Below are positions 18,996 through 27,136 of a DNA stretch of 58,409 nucleotides, piece after piece (position 1 is the stretch's first letter; every line of letters starts with the position of its first letter). The notes under the pieces are model-generated. The model saw only the letters and a list, made by a program, of their open reading frames with translations, was not told where the DNA came from and did not search any database. A program made the translations under genes and the position numbers. The stretch comes from Ktedonobacteria bacterium (GTDB taxonomy: Bacteria; Chloroflexota; Ktedonobacteria; Ktedonobacterales; JACDGC01), in NCBI GenBank assembly GCA_027459705.1, contig DAIDHM010000146.1, forward strand, positions 1 to 58,409, written 5' to 3'.

Positions 18996-20438
18996 CTAAT
19001 CTTCACCTTGCGCGCGCGTATAGGCGGGCGATCCATCAAAGTCACAGAGCTTTTCCAGATGCATCCAGCGATAACGCGCGGCAATCAGATTCAGGAGATC
19101 CAGGAGCGCCGCATCCGTCAGTTCAGCTTGCGGATCATTGAGAACAAAGCGACAGCGCCAATGATCGACGCAATCTGGCACAGCCGCGGTTGGGGGATAT
19201 ACTTTCGTTCCGCGATTGGAGATCATCTTGAGGTGCAGCGGGGTTGGCGCGCTTATCTCCTGCAAGCTCTCGCCCAGAGTTACCGGATCCAGATCGGCTT
19301 CAATGAAAATGTCAGCGCCGATAGTCTGGCGCGACTTGAGCCGCGTCATGGCCGTCGGCGCGCTTTCTTTGGGTAATTCGAGCGGTTGCTGCTCGCGGAC
19401 AGTCCAGCGGGACGAGGTCTGCCCAAGATGCGCAATCACTGCATCCGTGAAGGCGCTGGTGCCAATCGCCCCCGCATCTGCCCGAACATCGCGGGTATAT
19501 AGCCCCGCCTCCAGTGTTGCCAATACAGCATGTTCAATCGCCGCCGCCGCCGAAAATTCCCGCAAATAGCGTAGCATCAGCACGCCCGTCAGGATCAAAG
19601 CGGTGGGGTTGATAGTATCTTTTCCAGCATATTTAGGCGCTGACCCATGCACAGCTTCGAAGATCGCAACATGGTTGCCAATGTTGGCAGAAGGAGCAAA
19701 ACCCAGTCCCCCGATGAGTCCAGAGGTGAGGTCACTCATGATGTCGCCATTCATGTTGGTTGTGACGATCACGTCGAACTGCTCGGGATGGCGGACCAGT
19801 TGATGACAGCAATTGTCGATGATGATGTGGTGCGCTTCGATATCAGGATATTCTGGCGCAATCTCCTCAAAGGTCCGTTTGAGCATGCCCTCGGTGAACT
19901 TCATGATGTTGGCTTTGGTCGCGCAATGTACCTTCTTACGACCCTCAGAGCGAGCATAGGCGAACGCTAGCCGCACAATCTTTTCACAACCCTGGCGTGA
20001 GATGAGTTTCAAGCATTGCGCGACATCGGGCGTCTGCATATGCTCAATGCCAGCATAGAGATCTTCCACATTCTCGCGGATCACGACCAGATCAATCCCG
20101 CGCCCTTGATATGGCGTCGGCACTCCCGGCAATTCTCGGACCGGTCGAATATTGCCATACGTCTCGAAGACCTTGCGTAACGTCACATTGGCGCTTTTTT
20201 CACCATACCCGACGGGGGTCTCCAGAGGACCTTTGAGGACGACGCGGGTGCGGGCAATGGATTCAATCGTGGATTGCGGAACACCGGAAGCCAGGCCCTG
20301 ACGAAAAACGGAAGCGCCAGCCGCGCATTCTTCCCAGGTAATTGGAACGCCAGCCGCAGCGATGACGCGTTGAGTGGCCTGAACTACTTCGGGGCCGATC
20401 CCATCACCGGGAATGAGGGTGACGCGATGTTCTGGCAT
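18996..20438 (-). CDS. icd: Isocitrate dehydrogenase, Thermus type with C-terminal extension
   Basis: The 480-aa enzyme oxidises isocitrate to 2-oxoglutarate in the TCA cycle. The N-terminal two thirds match the isocitrate/isopropylmalate dehydrogenase family: IPGDGIGPEV, VIRENVEDLYAGIEH, the KANIMK segment, MNGDIMSDLTSGLIGGLG and EAVHGSAPKYAGK. The extra C-terminal domain of about 130 residues is the feature that separates the Thermus-like IDH from IPMDH, so leuB is excluded. The coenzyme (NAD or NADP) cannot be read with confidence. AAGGAG seven bases upstream fixes the start at 20438. Its promoter holds a perfect palindrome, and a small HTH protein is encoded directly upstream. Confidence 0.92.
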   Translation of the reverse strand: MPEHRVTLIPGDGIGPEVVQATQRVIAAAGVPITWEECAAGASVFRQGLASGVPQSTIESIARTRVVLKGPLETPVGYGEKSANVTLRKVFETYGNIRPVRELPGVPTPYQGRGIDLVVIRENVEDLYAGIEHMQTPDVAQCLKLISRQGCEKIVRLAFAYARSEGRKKVHCATKANIMKFTEGMLKRTFEEIAPEYPDIEAHHIIIDNCCHQLVRHPEQFDVIVTTNMNGDIMSDLTSGLIGGLGFAPSANIGNHVAIFEAVHGSAPKYAGKDTINPTALILTGVLMLRYLREFSAAAAIEHAVLATLEAGLYTRDVRADAGAIGTSAFTDAVIAHLGQTSSRWTVREQQPLELPKESAPTAMTRLKSRQTIGADIFIEADLDPVTLGESLQEISAPTPLHLKMISNRGTKVYPPTAAVPDCVDHWRCRFVLNDPQAELTDAALLDLLNLIAARYRWMHLEKLCDFDGSPAYTRAQGED

Positions 20439-20467
20439 ATGAAAAACTCCTTGAGGCACAAAATACC

Positions 20468-20490
20468 TTCAGACAGTAGTGCTGTCTGAA
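20468..20490. promoter_or_regulatory. Stem-loop at the predicted 5' end of the icd transcript
   Basis: TTCAGACAG and CTGTCTGAA form a perfect 9-bp inverted repeat around TAGTG. It begins within a few bases of the transcription start predicted from the -10 at 20499-20504. It could be a 5'-terminal mRNA stem-loop or a second operator. Confidence 0.5.
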
Positions 20491-20498
20491 TCATGAAT

Positions 20499-20529
20499 AG
20501 TATATCATGAAATATATTTCATATGTCAA
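20499..20529 (-). promoter_or_regulatory. icd promoter
   Basis: On the minus strand a perfect TTGACA (20524-20529) is followed by GATATA after 17 bases or TATACT after 19 bases. The interval between the elements is almost exactly filled by the palindrome at 20507-20522. Confidence 0.6.
20507..20522. promoter_or_regulatory. Perfect 16-bp operator-like palindrome
   Basis: ATGAAATA-TATTTCAT is fully self-complementary and occupies the promoter spacer of icd. A protein bound here would block RNA polymerase. The HTH protein encoded at 20545-20832 is the obvious candidate, by position only. Confidence 0.6.
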
Positions 20530-20544
20530 GAGGTGCCGCGCGTG

Positions 20545-20832
20545 TTATTTTTCTTCCAAGTAGCGCTCCAACAATGTGACGAGCTCGCGAATGGGCTGGC
20601 CATGTTGCGCTGGGTGACGCAGCGGTTGGCTCAGGTCCACCTCATATCGATTGATACGACTCTCGTGAAAACGCCGAATATACCCGGTCTCTTCCAACTC
20701 ACGCACGATGTGCAATACCGCCCGTTCTGTGATCCCAACCGCAGCGGCGATCTCACGCGTGGTCACCTGCTGGTGATAGGCAATGAAGAGGAGGACCTGG
20801 GCGTGATTCGTCAAAAAAGTCCATTGCGCCAT
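20545..20832 (-). CDS. Small winged-helix transcriptional regulator
   Basis: The 95-aa protein consists of one winged helix: TNHAQVLLFIAYHQQVTTREIAAAVG is the lead-in and TEIAAxxGITERAVLHIVRELEETGYI-type sequence gives the recognition helix. It resembles a group of stand-alone MarR/ArsR-like HTH proteins starting with WTFLTNHAxVL. No effector domain or metal-binding Cys is present. The start at 20832 matches that family and has GAGGG upstream; the longer frame from 20970 adds an unrelated leader. It lies 106 bases upstream of icd on the same strand. Confidence 0.8.
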   Translation of the reverse strand: MAQWTFLTNHAQVLLFIAYHQQVTTREIAAAVGITERAVLHIVRELEETGYIRRFHESRINRYEVDLSQPLRHPAQHGQPIRELVTLLERYLEEK

Positions 20833-21404
20833 ATTGAGCCCTCTTTTCCTGAAATCTTTTGCATCATATCTGATGCCGCCAATGCGATGCCACAGCACTG
20901 GCTCACCCAGCGGAGGCGGAACTTTGTTGCGGTAGTCGTTGACAGGGATCAGATAGGCGGGCGCAAGCATGCTGAAAGGAGATCTCCTCCATTGCGTGCC
21001 TCATTCGCAGACCTATTATCGACGCCGATGCACTCCTGCAAACTTTTCTACTTACTCGCATGTTTCGGTCCTTTTTGCTCACTCTGTGTTAAGATGTCGG
21101 TAGGGTACGTTGTGCCCGGAGACAGCCAAGGGAAGAGCGGGAACCAGGCCCATCCCCTACCATCCTTATCTGTCACGATAGCCTGCAATGATCACATTGG
21201 TCACGACACGCTTACGCCGACGCTACAGTTCAGATAACGGCAATCAAATCCCATGGCGAGGCGGGACCGGGTGCAGAGAGGACCGGGGATCGCTTGGTTG
21301 GTTGGCGGTGTCAGCGCTGGGGGAGTGTCAACGAAGCAGAATCCAAAGGCTACAGAGGACAAAGCCAATTTGGATATATTTGGAAGAATGGAAGAGAGCG
21401 TATT
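20833..21404 (+). other. Gene-free spacer between the regulator and a lipoprotein gene
   Basis: No supported gene lies here. An extended -10 element (TGT-TAAGAT) at 21087-21095 could drive the plus-strand lipoprotein gene with a leader of about 300 bases. GGAGATCTCC at about 20978-20987 is a 10-bp palindrome. Open frames in this stretch have no family resemblance. Confidence 0.35.
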
Positions 21405-23090
21405 ATGCAATGGTCGCGAGGCAGTCGACGCCCTCAGTATTCTGGCTTGCTGGCATGCGTCTTAGGATGTGTAGCCCTGACAGTCGCTAGTTGTGGGGGA
21501 TCTTCGAGTGGAACACAACCCACACCTGGCCCATATGTCCTGGGACAATGGGCCCGTCCCTCATCGTTAAGTGGAGCCTCACAGATTTCCGTGAGCGCTG
21601 TTACTTTTGCCGATCCGCTGCAGCAGATCGGCTATGCGTGTGTCTCCACACTGCCGCCCACTGCCGCAACCCCCACTCCCAATGCTTCGGCGACGACGCC
21701 CACCGCGACACCATTCGTTCCGGGCGGCCCGACCCCGGTCATTGCTCCCGCCATCATCAATGCCTTCTGGCAGACCACGAACGGTGGCGCTTCCTGGAAC
21801 CAGGCCGCGATTCCGCCGAGCATGCCCAATCTCCTCTGTCCCGCTTCAACCATCGTCATTCCCGATGGCGGTCAAACCAACGACGTGTATCTGTTCGCTG
21901 GCCAGGGTAAGCTTGACCTGACCAATCCCATTCCGGTGCTGCCGAGCCAGATCTCCTACGAACTCTGGCACAGTCAGAATGGGGGACGGCTCTGGACAAG
22001 AATTCCGCTCCCTGTCTTAGCGGGCACCGCTCAGGTAGTCCCAATTGCGCCCAACCATTTGATCATCTCGCACATTGGCAAGACTTTAATCCTCGCGAGC
22101 AACCAGAGCGGCGCGGACGCGCTCTATACCACCACGGATCAGGGCATGACCTGGACACGTCATAGCGCCGCCGAACTGGGAACGAACTCTACGGGTAGCA
22201 GTACGGGACTGGTCTTCGCGGGCTTTGCCGCGCCAATACCTGGCACGTTGCTGGCGCTGGCGGTGCAGGTGAATGCCGCCACTCCACAACCGTATGAGTT
22301 GTGGCAGACAACGGATGCCGGGGTGACGTGGCAAGAAATTGGCACACTCCCTACCACCTATGATCTCACCACGCATCCAAGCGCGCAGATCTTCGCAAGT
22401 GTTGGTGGCCGTGTGCTCTACACGATTATCCATACCGCTAGCCCAACACCCGCGACGACCTTGTTGGCATCGGTCGATGGCGGCCAGAGTTGGACCCCTG
22501 GCACCTGGCCCTCCAGTCCGACGATTGCGGGGAGTCAGGCGGGGGGCGCATCCATAGCCAGTGAAGGGATTGATTTCGCCGTCAATGCCAATGGCATAGC
22601 CTATTTTGCTCCGACGAACAGCGACCTGCCCATCGCTCAGGATGCCAATGCTTCGGCGACGGCGGGCATCTACGCAGTGACGCCGCAGCGTGGTCTCGTC
22701 ACGATCGCGCAGAGTGTGACGCCGCCGAATTCGCTCAATACTCCCGCGTCCTTGGCCATCTCGATGATCAATCTTGATGCGCTGGAGACGCCCGCGCCGA
22801 CTGCGGCCACGGCGACGCCGACAAGCCAGCCCACCAGCGTGCCGACCGCCACAGCGACCACCGCTCCGACGGCGACCACCGCTCCGACAGCAACCGTGCC
22901 TGGCGTGATCACCACGGCAACCCCAACCGAGACCGGCACGGCTCTTCCCACCGCTACGCCTCCCGGCATTCCTACAGCCACCGCGACGACGGTTCCGGGA
23001 GCCACAGTGCTCTGGGTCAATTTTGGACCACCAGCCCTCCTCGCCGCGGAACCCGATCAGGCAGGGTTCTTCTGGAATGTCCTCCCTTAA
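21405..23090 (+). CDS. BNR-repeat lipoprotein with Thr/Pro-rich C-terminal stalk
   Basis: The 561-aa product has an Arg-rich n-region and the lipobox LTVASC (Cys about residue 30), so it is an exported lipoprotein. The body has sialidase-type Asp-box motifs (TTNGGASW, SQNGGRLW, TTDQGMTW, TTDAGVTW, SVDGGQSW), implying a beta-propeller related to the protein at 2459. Residues about 460-540 are almost only Thr, Ala, Pro and Val, with an 18-base tandem repeat in the DNA near 22857; this looks like a wall-spanning stalk. The ATG at 21405 gives the signal peptide in the right place. It overlaps the next gene by 14 bases. Confidence 0.85.
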   Translation: MQWSRGSRRPQYSGLLACVLGCVALTVASCGGSSSGTQPTPGPYVLGQWARPSSLSGASQISVSAVTFADPLQQIGYACVSTLPPTAATPTPNASATTPTATPFVPGGPTPVIAPAIINAFWQTTNGGASWNQAAIPPSMPNLLCPASTIVIPDGGQTNDVYLFAGQGKLDLTNPIPVLPSQISYELWHSQNGGRLWTRIPLPVLAGTAQVVPIAPNHLIISHIGKTLILASNQSGADALYTTTDQGMTWTRHSAAELGTNSTGSSTGLVFAGFAAPIPGTLLALAVQVNAATPQPYELWQTTDAGVTWQEIGTLPTTYDLTTHPSAQIFASVGGRVLYTIIHTASPTPATTLLASVDGGQSWTPGTWPSSPTIAGSQAGGASIASEGIDFAVNANGIAYFAPTNSDLPIAQDANASATAGIYAVTPQRGLVTIAQSVTPPNSLNTPASLAISMINLDALETPAPTAATATPTSQPTSVPTATATTAPTATTAPTATVPGVITTATPTETGTALPTATPPGIPTATATTVPGATVLWVNFGPPALLAAEPDQAGFFWNVLP

Positions 23091-24294
23091 CCCCAGTGCG
23101 CGGGACGCACCACCCCCATGGGTCTGGATCGCGGCGGCTGGCGCTATTATCGCCGCCGCCGCGATCGGCGCAATCGGCAATGGCGACAACGATCTCACGG
23201 GCAACTTTGTGCCGGCCGCGCGCGAGGTGCTGGCGGGGCATCCCCTGGCAATCTATGTTCCGCGTCCAGATGGTATCCCCGCCGATGATGGTCCTCTCAG
23301 TCTCATCGGTCTGGCGCTGGTCATGCGCCTGGTGAGTTGGGCGGGCATCATGGCGGGAGTGGGATTGCGCGTCGTGATCGCGACCATTTGCGGCGGCCTG
23401 GCACTGGCTGCCGGCCGCGAAGCCTGGCTGGCCGTCGAAGGATTGCGCGGTGCGCCATTGCACTGGCGCGAGCGCATCGCCCTGGCGGCAATCGTCGCGG
23501 CCAATCCCGTCCTCTGGCGTGGCATCGCGCACTATGGTCATTTTGAGCTGGCGCTGCTCCTCTGGTTCGGCCTCCGCGGTATCCGCCTGGTCACGCGCGG
23601 TCGTCTTGTTGTCGGCGCAATCTGGCTTGGCCTGGCGCTCTTGTCGCGCTCAACAGCGGTGTTACTGATCGTGCCCGTGCTGTGCGCCCTGGGTTGGGAG
23701 CGACGCTGGCACGATCTGACGCGACTGGGAGGGGTGGTGGCTGGAGTGACACTCATCGGCCTGGCGCCATTCCTGCTGGTGTACCCTGCCGCGACGATCT
23801 ATGCGCTGGGAGGGTATCGCGCGCAACTTCCAGTCGGCGCGGGCGCGATCTGGGTGACCGTGATCGATACTCCACTGGAAGGCCCTGTACAACGGAGTGC
23901 GGCGCTTTTGACCGTGGTGGCCGCCAGTGCGTGGTGTGGCTGGGCACTCTGGCGGGGTTGGCCACGCGGCGCGCCGCCAGGCGCGGTGAGCGCGACCGAG
24001 ACGATCTGGCTATTGGTGGCGCTGGCTACTCTGACATTTCCCTGGTTGTCGACTATGGTCTGGCCTTATTACTACACAGAAGCGATCGCGCCGCTGGCGA
24101 TCTGGGGCGTGACACAGTGGAAGCCAACGCGTACCGCTGTCTGGTGGTATGCTGCTATCCCGGTTGTGGGTATGCTCTATGCCGAAGTAACACTGCATTT
24201 CTATCCATTTGAGATCATCGGCTATCTGCTCGGCCTGGCGCAGGGGATTGGCCTCTTCTTCTGTCTGCGCTGGCTGGGCCGCCAGGCCCGTTGA
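23077..24294 (+). CDS. Polytopic membrane protein, GT-C/GT87-like glycosyltransferase candidate
   Basis: The 405-aa protein has about nine to ten TM helices. After the first TM comes a periplasmic loop NFVPAAREVLAGHPLAIYVPRPDGIP, which resembles the first loop of polyprenyl-phosphate mannose-using GT-C enzymes (GT87/DUF2029). A further TM array and a final aromatic-rich WPYYYTEAIAPL segment follow. Catalytic acidic residues cannot be assigned with certainty, so the activity is inference. It starts 14 bases before the end of the lipoprotein gene, so the two are translationally coupled and may act together at the cell surface. Confidence 0.75.
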   Translation: MSSLNPSARDAPPPWVWIAAAGAIIAAAAIGAIGNGDNDLTGNFVPAAREVLAGHPLAIYVPRPDGIPADDGPLSLIGLALVMRLVSWAGIMAGVGLRVVIATICGGLALAAGREAWLAVEGLRGAPLHWRERIALAAIVAANPVLWRGIAHYGHFELALLLWFGLRGIRLVTRGRLVVGAIWLGLALLSRSTAVLLIVPVLCALGWERRWHDLTRLGGVVAGVTLIGLAPFLLVYPAATIYALGGYRAQLPVGAGAIWVTVIDTPLEGPVQRSAALLTVVAASAWCGWALWRGWPRGAPPGAVSATETIWLLVALATLTFPWLSTMVWPYYYTEAIAPLAIWGVTQWKPTRTAVWWYAAIPVVGMLYAEVTLHFYPFEIIGYLLGLAQGIGLFFCLRWLGRQAR

Positions 24295-24315
24295 GAGCGC
24301 TGTGATGGCCACTGT

Positions 24316-24795
24316 TCAGACGCGCGGAGCTGGTGGCATCGTATCATAGCTGCCATCCGTATCGGTCATGATGGCCCAGTAATAGGCAGGTAATAAGACA
24401 TTGGGCCAAAAGTTGACCTGCAAGGATAGTGTGCATTGGGTGCCACAGATCGGGATCAGCGCCGCCCGCAGTGGATTCCACATCGCGGATGTAGCATCAA
24501 AGAGCTCGGCTGGCGAGGTGAAAGGTTCTTCGGCAATTCCCATTCCACTGAAGAGGACGACTCCCCAGTTTTCGCGGAGAGAGGGGTGAGCCATCTCAAC
24601 ATTGACGTGCATCGGGATATCACCCAGGGCGTTGAGAAACGTCGTGCGTAAGATACCGTTGAGGTGTCCATCAATCAGATCGGGCGATATCTGATAGTCG
24701 CCTGGGAGTTGATCGATGCGAAATCCAATATGTCCGAGCACTTCGGTCCGTGTCAGTGGTATGGAGACCGCGGACATGGATGCATCATCAAACAT
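24316..24795 (-). CDS. Conserved-looking protein of unknown function
   Basis: The 159-aa soluble protein has no signal peptide or TM segment. Alternating hydrophobic stretches (IPMHVNVEMAHP, WGVVLFSGMG, CTLSLQVNFWPNVLLP) suggest a mixed alpha/beta fold. I do not recognise a family. GGGAGG four bases before the ATG supports the start. It is convergent with the membrane protein gene, 21 bases apart, and GC content is slightly lower than in its neighbours. Confidence 0.6.
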   Translation of the reverse strand: MFDDASMSAVSIPLTRTEVLGHIGFRIDQLPGDYQISPDLIDGHLNGILRTTFLNALGDIPMHVNVEMAHPSLRENWGVVLFSGMGIAEEPFTSPAELFDATSAMWNPLRAALIPICGTQCTLSLQVNFWPNVLLPAYYWAIMTDTDGSYDTMPPAPRV

Positions 24796-25011
24796 ACGTC
24801 CTCCCTGGCTTTACCTCGCGCGCCTCGTTATGCAATGGAAGTGAGTATTTCTATTATCCAACCTGAATGCACCTGGTGACAAGTGGATATTTTGGAAGCT
24901 GTTGGGTTGTGAGGTAGTACCGAAAGGAGCTATCCGAGACTTCCTATCTCCATTTTGACAATGCCTTCGGGGGACCCAATGGGGGCATCGCCACGATCCA
25001 GGCGGCACATA

Positions 25012-25020
25012 TGCTATGAT
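25012..25020 (+). promoter_or_regulatory. Extended -10 promoter of the response regulator-plsX unit
   Basis: TGC-TATGAT is an extended -10 element about 57 bases before the GTG start. No -35 match is visible. The rest of the 24796-25077 spacer holds no gene. Confidence 0.5.
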
Positions 25021-25077
25021 ATGGACATTGAACCCCCGCGACGATGGGAAACGCATCCAGCGAGAAAGGGATAGATC

Positions 25078-25446
25078 GTGGCTAAACGGATCTTAATCGT
25101 CGATGACGAGCATGCGATCGCTGATATGCTCGAGCAAGTGTTGCTCGAAGAAGGATATAGCGCGCGCAAGACCACCCAGGCGCTGCGATTCTATGACGAA
25201 GTGCGCGAATTTCATCCGGATTTGATCTTACTCGACTTGATGATGCCCTACCTCGATGGAATCGATCAGTTGCGTTTAATGGGGTTGCAAGAGGATACCA
25301 AATCAATCCCGGTGATCATGGTCACCGGCGCCCCCCACGCCAAAGAACACGCGGCCGATTATCTGGCAATGGGGGTAAAGCATGTGTTGCTCAAACCGCC
25401 CGATTTGCCGATGATTCTGCGCTTGATTCGCGAAACTATCGGATGA
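25078..25446 (+). CDS. Single-domain response regulator (CheY-like receiver)
   Basis: The 122-aa protein is a complete receiver domain and nothing else. It has the acidic pair in IVDDEHA, the phospho-acceptor Asp in LLDLMMP (about residue 58), the switch Thr in MVTGAP and the conserved Lys in LLKPP. It therefore transmits a signal by protein contact, not by DNA binding. The start is GTG with AAAGGGA upstream. plsX follows after 27 bases. No cognate kinase is adjacent; the PAS kinase at 34133 is 9 kb away. Confidence 0.93.
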   Translation: MAKRILIVDDEHAIADMLEQVLLEEGYSARKTTQALRFYDEVREFHPDLILLDLMMPYLDGIDQLRLMGLQEDTKSIPVIMVTGAPHAKEHAADYLAMGVKHVLLKPPDLPMILRLIRETIG

Positions 25447-25473
25447 ACATAGACGCAGGAGTAAAGTGAGAGC

Positions 25474-26529
25474 ATGACCCAAGCAGAGACAACCATGCGC
25501 CGTGTCGCACTCGATGCCATGGGCGGAGATCATGCCCCCGGTGAGGTCGTGGCGGGGGCGATCCAGGCGGCACGCCAGTTGCGACTGGGGGTGATCCTGG
25601 TAGGACCCGAAGATCAGATACGCGCCGAGATGGCGAAACAGGATATCAGTGGGTTGGATTTGACCATCGAACACACTGATGAGTTTATCCGCATGGATGA
25701 GCATCCCGCCGAGGCGGTGCGCGCCAAAAAACGCAACAGTCTGACAGTCTGTATGGAATTGGTGCGCGATGGACGCGCGGTGGCGATGGCGTCGGCTGGC
25801 AACAGTGGGGCAGTAGTCGCGGCGGCGCTCTTCACCCTGAAACGTATCGATGGCATTGCGCGGCCCGCCCTGGGAGCCATCTTGCCAACCGCAACGGGGC
25901 GGCCAACGTTGTTGCTGGATGTGGGCGCGACGACCGATAGCAAGCCACACTTTCTGGCGCAATTTGGTCTCATGGGTTCAGCCTACATGCGGAGTGTCTT
26001 CGGCATCGAACAGCCACGCGTGGCGTTGCTGGCGAATGGCGAAGAGGACACCAAGGGCGACCTCCTGGTGCAGGCGGCGCATGCTCGCTTACGAACGATG
26101 GCGAACGCCGGGGCGATCAATTTCGTCGGCAATGTCGAGGGACGAGATATCCCTGGTGGCCAGACCGATGTGATCGTCTGTGATGGCTTTGTCGGCAACG
26201 TGGCCTTGAAATTGAGCGAAGGCCTTAGCCGCATGCTCCTTGGAACCATTCGCACGGAACTCAAAGCGAGCCCACTGTCCTTGGCGGGGGCAGCGCTGGC
26301 AAAAGGCGCATTTGATCGGGTCCGCGCTAAGTTGGATTATGAGGAATATGGCGGCGCGCCGCTGTTGGGGGTCCGTGGGGTGGCAATCATTGCCCATGGA
26401 AGTTCCCACGCCAAGGCCATCAAGAATGCCGTCCGGGTCGCCTATCAGGCGGCCGATCAACAACTCTCCCAGCATATCAGCACGGGGGTTGCCGCGGCCG
26501 GGGCGGCGATCACTGAAGCCGGGAGCTAG
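25474..26529 (+). CDS. plsX: Phosphate acyltransferase PlsX
   Basis: PlsX makes acyl-phosphate from acyl-ACP for phospholipid synthesis. The 351-aa sequence shows the family hallmarks: LDAMGGDHAPGEVVAGA at the N-terminus, MASAGNSGAVVAAAL, LLDVGATTD, NGEEDTKGD, VCDGFVGNVALKLSEG and the C-terminal YGGAPLLGVRG-IIAHGSS. Length and order are normal. A possible second start is Met8. It is co-transcribed with the receiver protein; no fab genes flank it. Confidence 0.96.
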   Translation: MTQAETTMRRVALDAMGGDHAPGEVVAGAIQAARQLRLGVILVGPEDQIRAEMAKQDISGLDLTIEHTDEFIRMDEHPAEAVRAKKRNSLTVCMELVRDGRAVAMASAGNSGAVVAAALFTLKRIDGIARPALGAILPTATGRPTLLLDVGATTDSKPHFLAQFGLMGSAYMRSVFGIEQPRVALLANGEEDTKGDLLVQAAHARLRTMANAGAINFVGNVEGRDIPGGQTDVIVCDGFVGNVALKLSEGLSRMLLGTIRTELKASPLSLAGAALAKGAFDRVRAKLDYEEYGGAPLLGVRGVAIIAHGSSHAKAIKNAVRVAYQAADQQLSQHISTGVAAAGAAITEAGS

Positions 26530-26554
26530 CCTTCCACATATGCTCATGCCCCAC

Positions 26555-26597
26555 GTGGGGGCGCGGTCGATCGACTATTATCGGCCGCGCCCCCCAC
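26555..26597 (+). terminator. Hairpin downstream of plsX
   Basis: A GC-rich inverted repeat of about 17 bp (GTGGGGGCGCGG... with ...CCGCGCCCCCCAC, one mismatch and one bulge) around an 8-base loop lies about 25 bases past the plsX stop. No T-tract follows, so strength is uncertain. Confidence 0.55.
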
Positions 26598-26851
26598 ACT
26601 CTATGCGACTGTCGGCTTGAATAAGCTCCCCATCTGCCCTGGTACATATGGCGTTAGCACGCAATCCTTTGGCTCACGATCAAAAGCGGTACGATATTGG
26701 TTTTGACACTGTTAAACCATAGCGCACAGATAGTGTGGTAGAGTTTCTTTCCACTCGGAAACTGACTGTTTGCCATACAAACACCCAGAACTACCGGTGC
26801 GACTCACCCTTGCTCATACGCGATATGTGAGCTATGCACCATCCTGATCTC

Positions 26852-26880
26852 TTGACGTCCGTTGCTTCTCTGCGTACGAT
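26852..26880 (+). promoter_or_regulatory. Promoter of the DUF3153-like lipoprotein gene
   Basis: TTGACG and TACGAT are separated by 17 bases. The leader to 27137 would be about 250 bases. The flanking gene-free stretch 26598-27136 otherwise shows only an isolated TTGACA at 26703 without a good partner. Confidence 0.45.
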
Positions 26881-27136
26881 AGATGCGGCCGGATGGGTCA
26901 GCCGCGCTCAGTTGAGTGAGGTCGGTGCTCCACACCCGCGAGCGTCGTGGCGTTGTAGGGACAGATCCACGGAGAACGTGGTCAATGGATCGTGCAGCGA
27001 TCTGGCGTATCACCGCCAAAATCGCAGTTCGCGATCAAGAACACATATGAGCCTGGTCACGGCGCGCACACGAGCCCGCAAGGCGCGCGGTCGCCCGACA
27101 GGACAACGGGATTATGCATTGACGAGGAGCCATGGA

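Noticed and set aside
20833-20970. Longer N-terminus for the HTH regulator
   Set aside because: The added 46 residues have no match to the winged-helix family, which begins at MAQWTFLTNHA.
26703-26708. Perfect TTGACA
   Set aside because: No -10-like hexamer at 16-18 bases; the pair at 26852-26880 is better placed.
26834-27136. N-terminal extension of the DUF3153-like lipoprotein
   Set aside because: It would bury the signal peptide and has no ribosome site; GAGGAG upstream of 27137 is clearly better.
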